A stretch of 64,000 nt of DNA from an uncultured Bacteroidales bacterium (GTDB taxonomy: Bacteria; Bacteroidota; Bacteroidia; Bacteroidales; Paludibacteraceae), in NCBI GenBank assembly GCA_900319035.1, contig ONMU01000006.1:53031-117030 (forward strand), in the 5' to 3' direction. The position numbers were made by a program, and so were the translations under genes. Shown here in pieces: positions 7,008 to 16,349 of this stretch. Position 1 is the stretch's first letter; every line of letters starts with the position of its first letter. The notes beneath the pieces were generated by a model that saw nothing but the letters and a program-made list of their open reading frames with translations, was not told the DNA's origin and ran no database searches.

Positions 7008-7165
7008 GGATTCTATCAGTGTCAATTTATTGGTACTGATAAGTGGAATGGGAGAGAAAGCTATCTGTATGTTGTACATACAAGTAGATTTATCAGCAAT
7101 TACACTAAGTTGCATTAAGCAACTATAGAATCCGTATTTTTCTTACTTTTTTTGATTACCTCTGA
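7008..7165 (+). repeat. Structured element, copy 5
   Basis: Closing stem GGATTCTAT/ATAGAATCC (7008-7016 with 7125-7133). Extra hairpin TATCAGT...ACTGATA with inner CAAT/ATTG. Bulged hairpin ATCT-GTATG...CATAC-AAGT-AGAT. Then ATTACACT and hairpin GTTGC-ATTAA-GCAAC, and a T-rich tail to 7160. The three copies 5, 6 and 7 fill the 6838-7645 gap. Confidence 0.7.
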
Positions 7166-7216
7166 ATATCCCTACGCCATGGATCGCCATTTTCGGGATT
7201 TTTTGATATTTTTCGC

Positions 7217-7375
7217 CATTAAATAACAATGACATTTTGGATGTGAGGTTTCGTTATGCAGAAGCTATCTGAGAGTTTACTATCAAGTAGGTTATGCAGA
7301 ACGGAAACTCGGAGTACTGCAAGTACTATTGTTATTTGATGTTATTTTTCTTTACCTTTTTTGATTATTAAACAC
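7217..7375 (+). repeat. Structured element, copy 6
   Basis: Closing stem 7217-7230 with 7328-7341 pairs all 14 positions, one as U-G in this orientation. The bulged hairpin runs around CTATC...GATAG, and the terminal hairpin is AGTAC-TGCAA-GTACT. The tail TTATTTTTCTTTACCTTTTT follows. Confidence 0.7.
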
Positions 7376-7456
7376 AAACACGCTGCATAGCCGTTTTTGA
7401 AAGGGTTTGTAAAACCCGATTTTTTGTAAGTCATGCAATGACGCGTTTTTGTGAGA

Positions 7457-7590
7457 AATCAAGCAACAATGATTGATCGTTGGTGCTTAGCGGAATAGGT
7501 CATTAAGCTATCCGGGAGCTGGCTCACGAGTAGATTAAGGAACTATTACGTAAGACGCGATAGCGTTGCTGATTCCGTGTTTTTGGTTAC
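7457..7590 (+). repeat. Structured element, copy 7
   Basis: Closing stem AATC-AGCAAC/GTTGCT-GATT with one bulged A (7457-7467 with 7565-7574). The conserved bulged hairpin reads ATCCGGGAGCTGGCTCACGAG followed by TAGAT. The T-rich tail is shorter here. This copy is the most divergent of the left cluster apart from copy 8. Confidence 0.55.
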
Positions 7591-7645
7591 CAAACGCGAA
7601 AAACTATAATTATTATAATCGCTTATAATCGCTATAATTTTCGAA

Positions 7646-8257
7646 TCAACACTCCCGATGCTGGGTCATCTCCCATTCCATGATAGCCTCCGGCTCATCC
7701 ACCGTGAGCGTGGCATAGATCTTGGCCATCTCGGCAGGAGTCCGGTTGATGGGATCCAACGTCGGATCGTTCAGCCGTTTGGCAGCCTTGCGCATGGCGT
7801 GGAGGATCTTACGCCGCCGGTTGTTCTCCTCTCGTGTTACGATCTCGAGATTGTCCAAAGCGAAGTTATCGATGTTGCCATCCAGATGATCCACCTCTTC
7901 ATTCTTACGACGCGGGCGCACCCATATCTCGACCATCAGGATATGGACGGGGTACGTGCCTCCTCGGAAGGTGATGTAGGGATAACGGCGACCGTTGTTG
8001 ACACCGTTGCGCGATTTCTTGCCATACCGACGCTTGCGGGTGTAGTTGATGCGTTTGCGACGCAAACCATACCGCGTGAGCGAGTAGGCGCACTTGTCCT
8101 TGGACAGGAAGATGTCAAGGCCTTCCTTCTGCTTGATCCGCCTACCATTACGGAGAATGAGAACCAACGAATCGGTGGGGTCGACTTTGTACGGCAAAGG
8201 TCTCGCCCAATGGTGATTAGAGATTTTCGATTGGTGATTTTTTTTCTTTTTTCTCAT
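7646..8257 (-). CDS. HNH homing-type endonuclease
   Basis: A 203-aa protein. Residues about 20-95 form a basic, sugar-code-like DNA-reading region (KRINYTRKRRYGKKSRNG, GRRYPYITFRGGTYPVHILM). The HNH core is EEVDHLDGNIDNFALDNLEI, with the typical DH.DG...N...NL. pattern and the following T..EN.RRR. It is a free-standing HNH nuclease of the group I intron/phage homing type. The start at 8257 (MRKKKKNHQ) is chosen because the longer frame to 8431 runs through the promoter at 8418-8425; an intermediate Met at 8389 is possible. Such an enzyme could mobilise neighbouring DNA, which suits its place among the structured elements. Confidence 0.75.
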   Translation of the reverse strand: MRKKKKNHQSKISNHHWARPLPYKVDPTDSLVLILRNGRRIKQKEGLDIFLSKDKCAYSLTRYGLRRKRINYTRKRRYGKKSRNGVNNGRRYPYITFRGGTYPVHILMVEIWVRPRRKNEEVDHLDGNIDNFALDNLEIVTREENNRRRKILHAMRKAAKRLNDPTLDPINRTPAEMAKIYATLTVDEPEAIMEWEMTQHREC

Positions 8258-8417
8258 TTGTGCGAAAAGTTTTGTGCTTGGTTTTGATGGTGAGTGCGCA
8301 CTCTCTGGATCCAAGCCCTTCAAAACTTCCGCGGTTACTATTTTGTTAATTGTCCGGCATGGTATGCCGATTGTTCTGTTCGTTCGCATAGTTGCGGACG
8401 CTTTCAAATTCCGGCTG

Positions 8418-8425
8418 CAAAGGTA
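8418..8425 (-). promoter_or_regulatory. Promoter of the HNH gene
   Basis: The minus-strand -7 box TACCTTTG is followed by CAGCCGGAAT. The same box plus CAGCCGGAAT recurs on the plus strand at 47730-47746. It implies a roughly 150-base leader before the chosen HNH start. Confidence 0.6.
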
Positions 8426-8513
8426 CGGCAAATATTCTATACCAACAAGCTATAAAACATATAGAACTTATATGATTGCGGCAATAGCCTATAAAATCAT
8501 ATAAACACCGGAA

Positions 8514-8852
8514 TTATGCTTTGCTGTGTAGCTCAAAAGCGGTACGTAGTGTCCGTGCATCGACCGACCATCCAACGAATTTGCTCAGCCGCACGGCATA
8601 ACTTGGCCATGACTCAGATTGCCATTTGCGTTTCTTGATGAGCGTTGGATTGGAGCTGATCTGACTCACAATACTCCCATAATCGTTCTCAGGGAAGATG
8701 GGTTTCAGTGCTGTAGATTGATGACCGGCCTCGTAGGCTATTTGCCCGACTAATCCGGCAATGGTCAATGTGTGTTCTGCCTCTTGCCTGCGCAAGGAAG
8801 CCATAACTCGCAGTTCACTCTGCAAGTTTTGAATTAATGATTGTAGTTCCAT
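8514..8852 (-). CDS. Small helical protein of unknown function
   Basis: A 112-aa protein, mostly helical: MELQSLIQNLQSELRVMASL opens a coiled coil, followed by GLVGQIAYEAGHQS and a C-terminal WPSYAVRLSKFVGWSVDART segment. The C-terminal half resembles the regulatory tail found in many Bacteroidales small proteins, but no family is certain. It is the first gene of the left minus-strand set and lies after element 8. Confidence 0.5.
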   Translation of the reverse strand: MELQSLIQNLQSELRVMASLRRQEAEHTLTIAGLVGQIAYEAGHQSTALKPIFPENDYGSIVSQISSNPTLIKKRKWQSESWPSYAVRLSKFVGWSVDARTLRTAFELHSKA

Positions 8853-8917
8853 AAATTGTTGAAATTTTTAAGATTATTACTATTGAAATTGTAAGTTTCT
8901 TTTGTAGTTGAAGATTT

Positions 8918-9191
8918 ACTACTGATGCGTTAACTTTTATAGATATGCTATATAATGCTTATAATCAGTATTTTATAGATATTTTAACACTTTTCGATTT
9001 GAGAATAAAATTTTTTTATGTTTATGTCTTTGGGTGCTTTGTACTCGTAGAGTTGCGGAGTTTGGGGATAAAAGCCATCTGGGAGCTTACTCACAAGTGG
9101 GTTTTAGCACCGAAGTATGCAAGAAGCAAAGCTTCAAAAGCACTCAAAGGGTTTATCTATGTTTTTGTTCTAAAATTAACGCATCACTACT
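8918..9191 (+). repeat. Structured element, copy 8 (long)
   Basis: Arms 8918-8933 and 9176-9191 pair at 14 of 16 positions. About 240 bases lie between them, including the conserved bulged hairpin (CATCTGGGAGCTTACTCACA, then AGTGGG). It is longer than the other copies and its terminal hairpin is altered. It covers much of the 8853-9461 gap; the rest holds the hairpin at 9206 and the Hachiman promoter. Confidence 0.5.
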
Positions 9192-9205
9192 ATTGAAGAT
9201 TAAAC

Positions 9206-9252
9206 AAAAAAGGCCGGCATTTTGCCGACCCCTATAAAAATGGTACAAAATT
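9206..9252 (-). terminator. Minus-strand promoter followed at once by a terminator hairpin
   Basis: On the minus strand a -7 box TAATTTTG (about 9259-9250) is followed within some 15 bases by hairpin GGTCGGC-AAAAT-GCCGGCC and TTTTTTG (9232-9206). This is either an attenuator for the leftward genes or the end of a very short transcript. No minus-strand gene lies upstream that it could terminate. Confidence 0.5.
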
Positions 9253-9409
9253 ACTATGATAAATTTGAATGACCTAATTTGTCATCGAGATTGTTCGAGA
9301 AAAGAGCGATTTTGAATGAAATGCGATGTAAATATGGCGATATCGGGTGCAAAATTGAGATTTTATGAAGATTAATGAGTGAGAATTTTGCTATGTCAGA
9401 AATTTTGTG

Positions 9410-9417
9410 TAATTTTG
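9410..9417 (+). promoter_or_regulatory. Hachiman operon promoter
   Basis: The -7 box TAATTTTG lies 44 bases before the hamA start codon and is followed by CATGCG. No other promoter is seen before hamB, which is translationally coupled. Confidence 0.6.
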
Positions 9418-9461
9418 CATGCGAAAAGGGAATATAAAAATATATGATATATAGATAGTTT

Positions 9462-10316
9462 ATGCCTCAAACTATTCAAGATAGAATTATTGGTCCTCAT
9501 GCAAATTTAAAGTCCGCCTTGAGGGATTGGCTGTTGTGTGAAGATATTGAACCAACAGAAACACAAGTGATTCGTCATCTCGATGAGTCAAGTGCTCATC
9601 GAGAAGCTTTGGTTAAGCAATGCGCTTGGTGGGTTGTGATGAGTCATGTCGGATCTAAGAATTGGCGCAGGTTAAAGAAAATCCGACAAGGGTTGCCTCC
9701 CGATAAATTTGCCAAACATGTGCAGGATAGACATTATTTGCCGTATTCTGATTGGACTCGAAAGGGAAATTTAGGAGAGATATTGTTGTGTGAATATATC
9801 CATGAAATCACGCACTATGTACAGCATGTCGCGAAACTGAGGTATAATCCAAATGTGGAGCAGTCGATGAAGGGAGATGACGTGCTTCTATTTAATCCAT
9901 CTAATGTGCATTCTGATGTAATATATGGAGAAAGTAAAATTCGAAAGACACCTGATAAAGATGTTGTTCCTGAGATAGTGAACAACCTTCAGGGGAATAA
10001 AAAATTTCCTACATCAATCAATTTCGTTATTCAGATATTAAGAGATAGAGGGCAAGATGATTTAGCGGATGAATTAGATGAACTACTATGCGAAATTGCT
10101 GATAAAAAAGTATCTGTTCGTCATGTAGGATGGTTGATGAGTTCAAAAGGAACAACTATATCATCAGATGTCTTGTTGAGAACTCAAGATGCTCTAGAAC
10201 TAGAGCCGGATGCTAATTTGGTTTTTGTCGCGGTTGGCATAGACAATGTGCAGCAATTCGTAGATGATGTATATGATGTAGCCAACGCAATATTGTTGAC
10301 GGGGAAAATACAATGA
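9462..10316 (+). CDS. hamA: Hachiman nuclease subunit HamA (DUF1837)
   Basis: A 284-aa protein of the expected HamA size. The C-terminal half carries the DUF1837 nuclease pattern: E106 (KGNLGEILL), D139-D140 (MKGDDVLLFN) and E157-S-K159 (YGESKIRK), a PD-(D/E)xK-like arrangement. The family cuts DNA non-specifically after release by its helicase partner. The last four bases (ATGA) overlap the hamB start, so the two are coupled. The helicase next door makes the Hachiman call firm; the residue assignments are by eye. Confidence 0.85.
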   Translation: MPQTIQDRIIGPHANLKSALRDWLLCEDIEPTETQVIRHLDESSAHREALVKQCAWWVVMSHVGSKNWRRLKKIRQGLPPDKFAKHVQDRHYLPYSDWTRKGNLGEILLCEYIHEITHYVQHVAKLRYNPNVEQSMKGDDVLLFNPSNVHSDVIYGESKIRKTPDKDVVPEIVNNLQGNKKFPTSINFVIQILRDRGQDDLADELDELLCEIADKKVSVRHVGWLMSSKGTTISSDVLLRTQDALELEPDANLVFVAVGIDNVQQFVDDVYDVANAILLTGKIQ

Positions 10317-13300
10317 GAACACTTGGATTCTGTAAACATTTATTGGATGAGTTAGAGTCTCCTCTCTTCCAAAATTTTCGAGGGCAAGCAAGTGCTCGTT
10401 ATCTATTGTACAGTGTCAAGGAAACAAATTTGCCCCGCTTTAATAATGACTTAAATGAGAGCTTGAGCCTGCTTGCATACCAGTATATTTCTTTAGGCTT
10501 TGACTTCTATTTTTACCAGGAGACTCAGGATGGTGATAAATGTTTTGAACGAGCAGGTACTATTTTAGAACACTTGAATCGTGATAAGGATCATCAAAAT
10601 GAAATATCTCAATATACGCTTTTGATATCATCTCTATGCTACTATTGTTGTGGTCAGATTTCGAAAGCTTTGGTTATGGCAAAGCTGATACGCAATCAAT
10701 TGACAATAGGAAGGATGATAAAATTGTTCATGTTACGAAAGTTTGTTGAGCTGAGTAAAGTGATAGAAGAAGACTTACTCCTTTCTGAAGAACAATCGCT
10801 TGAATCCGATTTTGCTCGTTGTTTTGCTAATGTTTTATTTTTCTTTCAACATGGTGATTTCATTAAATTAAATGCTGCGTTGGCTGAAATAGGTGAAATT
10901 GAAAAAAATGCCATGTGGAAGCGTGATCCCGGTTTGTGGTGGGTAAGCCGTTTGATGGGATTCGTATTCCAACGAATCAAAGAGACATCATTATGGACAC
11001 ATGTTCCAAAATTAGGAGATAGCGAGACGGTTGCGCATCAATACATCCATAATTTATACTATTCCCATCATATTACAGAATTATTCAAAACTCAAATAGA
11101 TGCACTAAATGTTATACTACGTGGAGAGGGTGCTGTGATTAGTCTACCAACTAGTAGCGGAAAAACACGAATTGCCGAGTTGGCTATATTGAAAGCATTA
11201 TTAGCAGATTCTGAATCAGCTGTCTTATATTTGGCTCCTTTCAGATCGTTGGCATATGAGATAGAATCTGGTTTTAAATCAGTTTTCGATCCTCTAAATT
11301 TCACAGTTTCTCATCTATATGGAAATAATGACTTTTCGGAATACGATCGAATAAGAATGAACGAGTCATCCGTTTGGATAGCCACACCGGAGAAAGCTAA
11401 GGCTATTTTTAGATGTGGAGGATTTCTCAAGCGTATTTCCTTAGTAATAGTAGATGAAGGGCATTTAATAAGTCCTAATGAACGGGATTTGGCAAATGAG
11501 ATGTTTATAGAGGAATTGAGAACCAAAATAGCGTCAAGTGGCGGCCAATTCTTGGTTTTATCAGCTGTATTACCAAACGCAAAAGATATAGCACAATGGC
11601 TTACTGCGAATGATAATAATTATATCGTCAATGACTGGAAAATATCTGCGCAACGCACAGGTGTAATATTAAAGGAGAAGAATATAGCGCACCTATCATG
11701 GGATCCCGAGAATAGAATATTCAATCGTAATTTTATTGTAAGAACAAAAGATCGGCGAAGCACCTGTGCTGATGCTGCAATTCGTTTGCAGCAAGCTTTC
11801 GGTTCTGTCTTAGTTTTTGTTCCTATTGCAAGAAGTGGTCCCGGGTATGCTGAGGCGATTTATAAAAAGATTGAGACGGATAATGATGTCGATTGGACGG
11901 ATAATACCGGAGATTGGGAGCGATTTGTGCTTAAGTGCGGAGAAGAAGATCCAAATGGTGAAATATTGAAACAAGCGAAGAAAGGCGTTTTTTGTCATAA
12001 TGCCGATTTACCGAGTAATCTGCGCTTGAGTATGGAGAGATTGTTGCGTAAAGGGAAGGCCAAGTATATAGTATCAACAACTACCTTGGCACAGGGAGTG
12101 AATATCGGAGTTTCTTCTGTGATCATTACCTCGCTATACAATGGAAAGAATAAACTTAAGAAACGTGATTTTTGGAATATAGCAGGTAGGGCAGGCCGCG
12201 CATTCATAGATACGGAGGGCCGAATATTAACATACGTTGATATGATGGTAGAACCTGATAAAGCGGACTATAATAGGCGTTTGGCGTGGGATTATATGGG
12301 CAATAAAACGTTGGATTTAGTATGTAGCGGTTTATTGTCTATCTTTAGAGAAATGCTCTCTATTTTCGATGAGGCCGGATTGTCTATTGTCCAAATGGAA
12401 TCTATTTTGGAAAACGATGAGTTCGCAGCGTTGAATACTGAAGAGTCTAACATCTTTGACAAATTGGAATATATCGATGATTCGTTGCTTTCTATAATAC
12501 TAGAACAAGATTCTTCATTAGATAAACTTACGGAATCTGTAGAGTCTATGCTTGTATTACAACAAGCAGGTGTGGCTGAAAAGGTGCGCATAAAACGTCT
12601 GCTAATGGCTCGTATTAGAAGAAACATGAAAGGGGTGGAAGAGAATAAACCATTCTTGACATGTACAGGTATGCCTTTGGCTGCTGCTTCATATCTGTAT
12701 GAGCATATCGATGAAATAAGTTCGATATTGCAAACGTTTGGGGAATCGTATCAGCAATTAGAAGATATATTGTATCTAGCAGATGAGCTTGAGAATATAG
12801 TGAATAGTTTACCTTCGAAACGTATTTTTAAACTAGATAAGAGTGTTTTGGATCAATATAGGCAAGCTTGGTTTGATGGGGTATTTATTCAAGATAAGAA
12901 TGCTAGGGAAGATATAGAAAAATTCTATTCATTATCAGTGTCGTGGGTGCTTAATGCAATATCCGGTTATTTTTCTAACCAAGTGGAAGATACATCAATA
13001 TCAGATATTATCAGCCGTGTAAATTCATGTATGCGATGTGGATTACCTACTTATAGTGCATGTCGGGTCTTTATGGCAGGAATTGAATCTCGTCAGTCTG
13101 CAAAAGAGTTATCTTCATATGTGGAAGATTACTGTGACGAAAGAACATCCTTCTTACAACGGTTATTATTAGAAATAAAGGACGCAAGTGCTTTTTCTGA
13201 GCTGACTAGAGCATGGTTGGAACTATTGCGTAAAGAAGATCGTGTATATAATGAACGAACTCAGCGTATTAAACAATGTCGATTGCTTGTGCATGATGAT

Positions 13301-13507
13301 AATACAGAATCGATATTATATGTGTGCAAGAAAAATGACAAGTTCTACGTGAGAAATGCGGATTATACGTATGTACGTGAGATTGACCCTAAAGGACACG
13401 ATTTGGATAAGGCGGTTGACAAGCCCGGAGTGTATTATTACAAAGTTGATAGTACTCGATATGAACTAGTATCAGATAACTACCGATTTTGGATAGTAAA
13501 TGATTAA
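10313..13507 (+). CDS. hamB: Hachiman helicase subunit HamB
   Basis: A 1064-aa superfamily 2 helicase. A helical N-terminal region (about 1-255) is followed by RecA1 with Walker A PTSSGKT (279-285), motif Ia LAPFRSLA, Walker B DEGH (381-384) and motif III LSAVLP. RecA2 carries motif VI IAGRAGRAF (about 622-631). A long C-terminal helical region ends with a small beta domain. This Ski2-like layout, together with an upstream DUF1837 gene, defines Hachiman. HamB is thought to sense abnormal DNA and release HamA. All helicase motifs look intact, so the system appears functional. Confidence 0.88.
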   Translation: MRTLGFCKHLLDELESPLFQNFRGQASARYLLYSVKETNLPRFNNDLNESLSLLAYQYISLGFDFYFYQETQDGDKCFERAGTILEHLNRDKDHQNEISQYTLLISSLCYYCCGQISKALVMAKLIRNQLTIGRMIKLFMLRKFVELSKVIEEDLLLSEEQSLESDFARCFANVLFFFQHGDFIKLNAALAEIGEIEKNAMWKRDPGLWWVSRLMGFVFQRIKETSLWTHVPKLGDSETVAHQYIHNLYYSHHITELFKTQIDALNVILRGEGAVISLPTSSGKTRIAELAILKALLADSESAVLYLAPFRSLAYEIESGFKSVFDPLNFTVSHLYGNNDFSEYDRIRMNESSVWIATPEKAKAIFRCGGFLKRISLVIVDEGHLISPNERDLANEMFIEELRTKIASSGGQFLVLSAVLPNAKDIAQWLTANDNNYIVNDWKISAQRTGVILKEKNIAHLSWDPENRIFNRNFIVRTKDRRSTCADAAIRLQQAFGSVLVFVPIARSGPGYAEAIYKKIETDNDVDWTDNTGDWERFVLKCGEEDPNGEILKQAKKGVFCHNADLPSNLRLSMERLLRKGKAKYIVSTTTLAQGVNIGVSSVIITSLYNGKNKLKKRDFWNIAGRAGRAFIDTEGRILTYVDMMVEPDKADYNRRLAWDYMGNKTLDLVCSGLLSIFREMLSIFDEAGLSIVQMESILENDEFAALNTEESNIFDKLEYIDDSLLSIILEQDSSLDKLTESVESMLVLQQAGVAEKVRIKRLLMARIRRNMKGVEENKPFLTCTGMPLAAASYLYEHIDEISSILQTFGESYQQLEDILYLADELENIVNSLPSKRIFKLDKSVLDQYRQAWFDGVFIQDKNAREDIEKFYSLSVSWVLNAISGYFSNQVEDTSISDIISRVNSCMRCGLPTYSACRVFMAGIESRQSAKELSSYVEDYCDERTSFLQRLLLEIKDASAFSELTRAWLELLRKEDRVYNERTQRIKQCRLLVHDDNTESILYVCKKNDKFYVRNADYTYVREIDPKGHDLDKAVDKPGVYYYKVDSTRYELVSDNYRFWIVND

Positions 13508-13534
13508 ATAGATAGCAAAATAAAGAAAAAATAT

Positions 13535-13583
13535 ATTTTTATGTCCATATGCTTGCATATGTGGGAATTTTTTTGTACCTTTG
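13535..13583 (+). promoter_or_regulatory. Promoter with palindromic upstream box
   Basis: The -7 box TACCTTTG (13576-13583) is preceded by the inverted repeat CATATGC-TT-GCATATG. The second half is the TTGCATATGT box shared with several other operons. This separates the next two genes from hamAB transcriptionally. Confidence 0.65.
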
Positions 13584-13654
13584 CGCGCTAAATGTGCAAT
13601 TACGATTGGGAAATATTACAATATAATGAGTTGGCAAATACCGGAAGATAGAAA

Positions 13655-14500
13655 ATGCATATAAGGAATCAGAAAATATTTGAGCATATATCAAAGGGTA
13701 GACAAAAGGCTATGTATTGGGGAAATGATGTGTCTCCATGGCTTTGTCCTGAAGGTAAGGCAGATTTGCTTGTTTACGGAAATCAAGATACTGCTTATCT
13801 TATATGTAACAATGAAGAAAAAGATGAGCAATTAGGCATTTTGGTAGAATTGTTCTCCTATTTACACTATGCGGAAGAGAACCATTTGATATATGTAAAA
13901 AAGACGGCATTTAAGCTTCCTTTAAAATATAATTTTTACGATAATCATGCTGAGTTCAATGACAGTTCGCACCCTGAAGATTATGACTTAGGAGGTGGAA
14001 TAGGGTTGTATGATGGCGCACATGAAAAATATATTTACGACAAATCGGAACGAGAGAAAAAGTATGTGTCAGGATATGTAGATGTATCATTCTTGTATGC
14101 AGAGATTAAGAAATATCTATTCGGAGAAATACATCCTGCATGTGGATTAAAGAAATTTATAAAACACGACTATTTGTGTGATCAAGATTACCACTCGAAT
14201 CAAAGCCTACTTTTTACTAAGATAAGTGTCGGTGTAGCAGTATTTGTAGCAGCCTTATCGCCCATTTTAACTATATGTATAGGTAATAAATATGGAGAAA
14301 CAACGCTGAAAGAGTGGCAGTATAGAGGACTTACGGATTCAGTGCTACACATGGATACCGTAGAAAGGATAGTTCATGATACAGTAGTGGAATATAGAAC
14401 GGAAATAAAATATCGGAAAGTGACAAGGCCTGATACGATATTGAAACGAGATACGGTGTGTCCGGATTTAGATACGGTTAATAATAAAACAATAAAATAG
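13655..14500 (+). CDS. Single-pass membrane protein of unknown function
   Basis: A 281-aa protein. Residues 1-185 form a soluble domain with an acidic DYDLGGGIGLYDG loop. One membrane helix lies at about 188-208 (FTKISVGVAVFVAALSPILT). The last 65 residues are outside the membrane, with repeated TV/DTV units (DTVERIVHDTVVEYRTEIKY) that look like a short coiled coil or beta hairpin stalk. It is followed after 5 bases by the PIN-like gene and shares its promoter. A membrane-anchored sensor or anchor for that protein is a reasonable inference. I do not recognise the family. Confidence 0.6.
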   Translation: MHIRNQKIFEHISKGRQKAMYWGNDVSPWLCPEGKADLLVYGNQDTAYLICNNEEKDEQLGILVELFSYLHYAEENHLIYVKKTAFKLPLKYNFYDNHAEFNDSSHPEDYDLGGGIGLYDGAHEKYIYDKSEREKKYVSGYVDVSFLYAEIKKYLFGEIHPACGLKKFIKHDYLCDQDYHSNQSLLFTKISVGVAVFVAALSPILTICIGNKYGETTLKEWQYRGLTDSVLHMDTVERIVHDTVVEYRTEIKYRKVTRPDTILKRDTVCPDLDTVNNKTIK

Positions 14501-14505
14501 AGCAT

Positions 14506-16347
14506 ATGGATTTGAGCATTCTTCAAGGGTTAGATGAATTAGAGGCCTCTCAATTGAGAAGCATTCTGCTTTTTGAGAGTTTTAAGAGAAACGAGGAGGA
14601 GAATACGCATTTGCGGAAGCGTGTTCTGTTGTCAATAATTGTATCAGGGAAGGGGAGATATAAGGAAGAACAGATAAAGGAAATTATGAAATCTCGTTTT
14701 GCTATCGAGTGGGATGATGATCTACAAAGTGCATTACATAATTTGATAACCAGTCAATCTGTTCTTAAAAATACGGATGGAAGTCTATTCGCGAATACGG
14801 AAGATCAGCGAGGACGTATCTTTTTTGAAAATTTAGAAAATAAGACAAAGGCATTAATAGAGAATATATATCATAAATACTTGCTATATCAACCTGTTTA
14901 TACAGATATGCAGACTATCATACAGCATATACGTAAAGCACTGTCTGCATATTATAAAACATCCGGATATGCCTTTTTTGACATTCAGAAAAAGGATACA
15001 TCTTATCCTTCGGTATTAGCATCGTTGGATGGATTGGATGAACAAACCAAATCGTGTTTAGCATCTGCGATTGGTGATACATTATCTAAGCCGACAGACG
15101 AGGAATTGGCAACATTGGAGATTTGGGCAAAAGCATTTGTAATAACTCAGATGACGAACTTGGATCCGATGCTGACAAATTTCCGTCAAGAACAATTACG
15201 GAATAAATCTTTCGTGTTGGACACAGACTTTATGCTGTATGTACTGACTTTCGAAGCTACTTATAGTAAGGAATATTATGCTATATTAGACTACATAAAA
15301 AGATTAGGATGTCAAATAATTGTACCCGATGAGGTTAGACGAGAGATAAGAGGGTGTATTCATGAAGCAGAGGAAAAAATTGCTGAATACGGAGAAGAAA
15401 AATTAGTGCAGTATGGTGAGGCATATTTTAGTTATTCCAATCGCAATGTCTTTGTTGAAGATTTCATACGTAGATGTCAAAAAGAGGGTAGCAAAAGATT
15501 CAGATTTGATAGGTATATAAAGAATATCTATGATAGTAAGAATTCCATAGTATTCGATGAAAACATTCGCAAACTCATTGGAGTCGAAAATTTTAAGAAT
15601 AAACTTGATTATGTGGAATTAGATGAGCGTCTTAAAGAATCATTGCAGGATAAGATATTTGAAAAGACCAAAGGTACACCCAAGGGAGAAGAGCGCAGGG
15701 ATGAGTTTAATTTAAAAATGTCTGAGAATGATGCTCGATTATATTTAACATTAAAAACATTAAATCAAGAGAATGTGGATAATGGTCTATTTGCCTCGAA
15801 GTATTATCTATTAACGCGTTCTACAAAAACAATTCTTTGTGCTAAGGAACTAAAGATTTACAAAGATAATATTATTTGCAATCCACAGGCTCTAACAACG
15901 GTATTGCAAGAGTTGGGAGATATAAGAAGTGAAATAAGCATCATTAATCTATTCGATAATCCTTTTTTGGCTTATGTTGCAGATACAACGTGGGAAAAGG
16001 CGGAGCCGTTAATGAAAAACGGAGTGGAATTAGAGTATGCTGATACTATTCGAATGCGCGTCGATGTAAATGAACATTTTGAAGATGTGCTGACGTGTGA
16101 AACCAGAGATGAGTTAAAAATCGTGTCTGAGAAATATGAGGGGAAGGGATATAAGTTTACTCAAAAATGGGTAGAGGCAATAACGGAGACCGACCGATTA
16201 TCCCATGAGAATAATGCTAAAGATATAATTATTGAAGGATTGCAAAAAAAAGTTGATAGGTTAGAAAAACGTTTGAGCCGAAGTCAGTACGAAGATAGGG
16301 TGAAGAAAAGGGGGGTGTCACGATTTGCAAAAAAGAAAAGAAAATAA
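14506..16347 (+). CDS. Large PIN-like domain protein
   Basis: A 613-aa protein. An N-terminal helical region (1-220) precedes a PIN-like segment at about 228-310 (FVLDTDFMLYVLTFEA, then CQIIVPDEVRREIRG), matching the first Asp and the following V..EV..E of PIN ribonucleases. A further acidic cluster (SENDARLYLTLKTL, about 405-418) could supply later catalytic acids. The C-terminus is a basic coiled coil (LQKKVDRLEKRLSRSQ, then KKRG). It pairs with the membrane protein 5 bases upstream. RNA cleavage is inferred; the family is unknown to me. It may be a separate defence module next to Hachiman. Confidence 0.6.
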   Translation: MDLSILQGLDELEASQLRSILLFESFKRNEEENTHLRKRVLLSIIVSGKGRYKEEQIKEIMKSRFAIEWDDDLQSALHNLITSQSVLKNTDGSLFANTEDQRGRIFFENLENKTKALIENIYHKYLLYQPVYTDMQTIIQHIRKALSAYYKTSGYAFFDIQKKDTSYPSVLASLDGLDEQTKSCLASAIGDTLSKPTDEELATLEIWAKAFVITQMTNLDPMLTNFRQEQLRNKSFVLDTDFMLYVLTFEATYSKEYYAILDYIKRLGCQIIVPDEVRREIRGCIHEAEEKIAEYGEEKLVQYGEAYFSYSNRNVFVEDFIRRCQKEGSKRFRFDRYIKNIYDSKNSIVFDENIRKLIGVENFKNKLDYVELDERLKESLQDKIFEKTKGTPKGEERRDEFNLKMSENDARLYLTLKTLNQENVDNGLFASKYYLLTRSTKTILCAKELKIYKDNIICNPQALTTVLQELGDIRSEISIINLFDNPFLAYVADTTWEKAEPLMKNGVELEYADTIRMRVDVNEHFEDVLTCETRDELKIVSEKYEGKGYKFTQKWVEAITETDRLSHENNAKDIIIEGLQKKVDRLEKRLSRSQYEDRVKKRGVSRFAKKKRK

Positions 16348-16349
16348 TG

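Noticed and set aside
7646..8431. HNH gene starting at 8431
   Set aside because: That start lies upstream of the TACCTTTG promoter box at 8418-8425, so it cannot be transcribed from it; the start at 8257 is preferred.
283..9191. Integron attC sites as the explanation of the structured elements
   Set aside because: The paired RYYYAAC/GTTRRRY core boxes are not found at the stem ends, stems differ in sequence between copies, and no integrase is in the window. A looser cassette model remains open.
283..9191. Hammerhead ribozyme or retron RNA as the explanation of the elements
   Set aside because: The CUGANGA/GAAA hammerhead core is absent, and no reverse transcriptase is encoded anywhere in the window.
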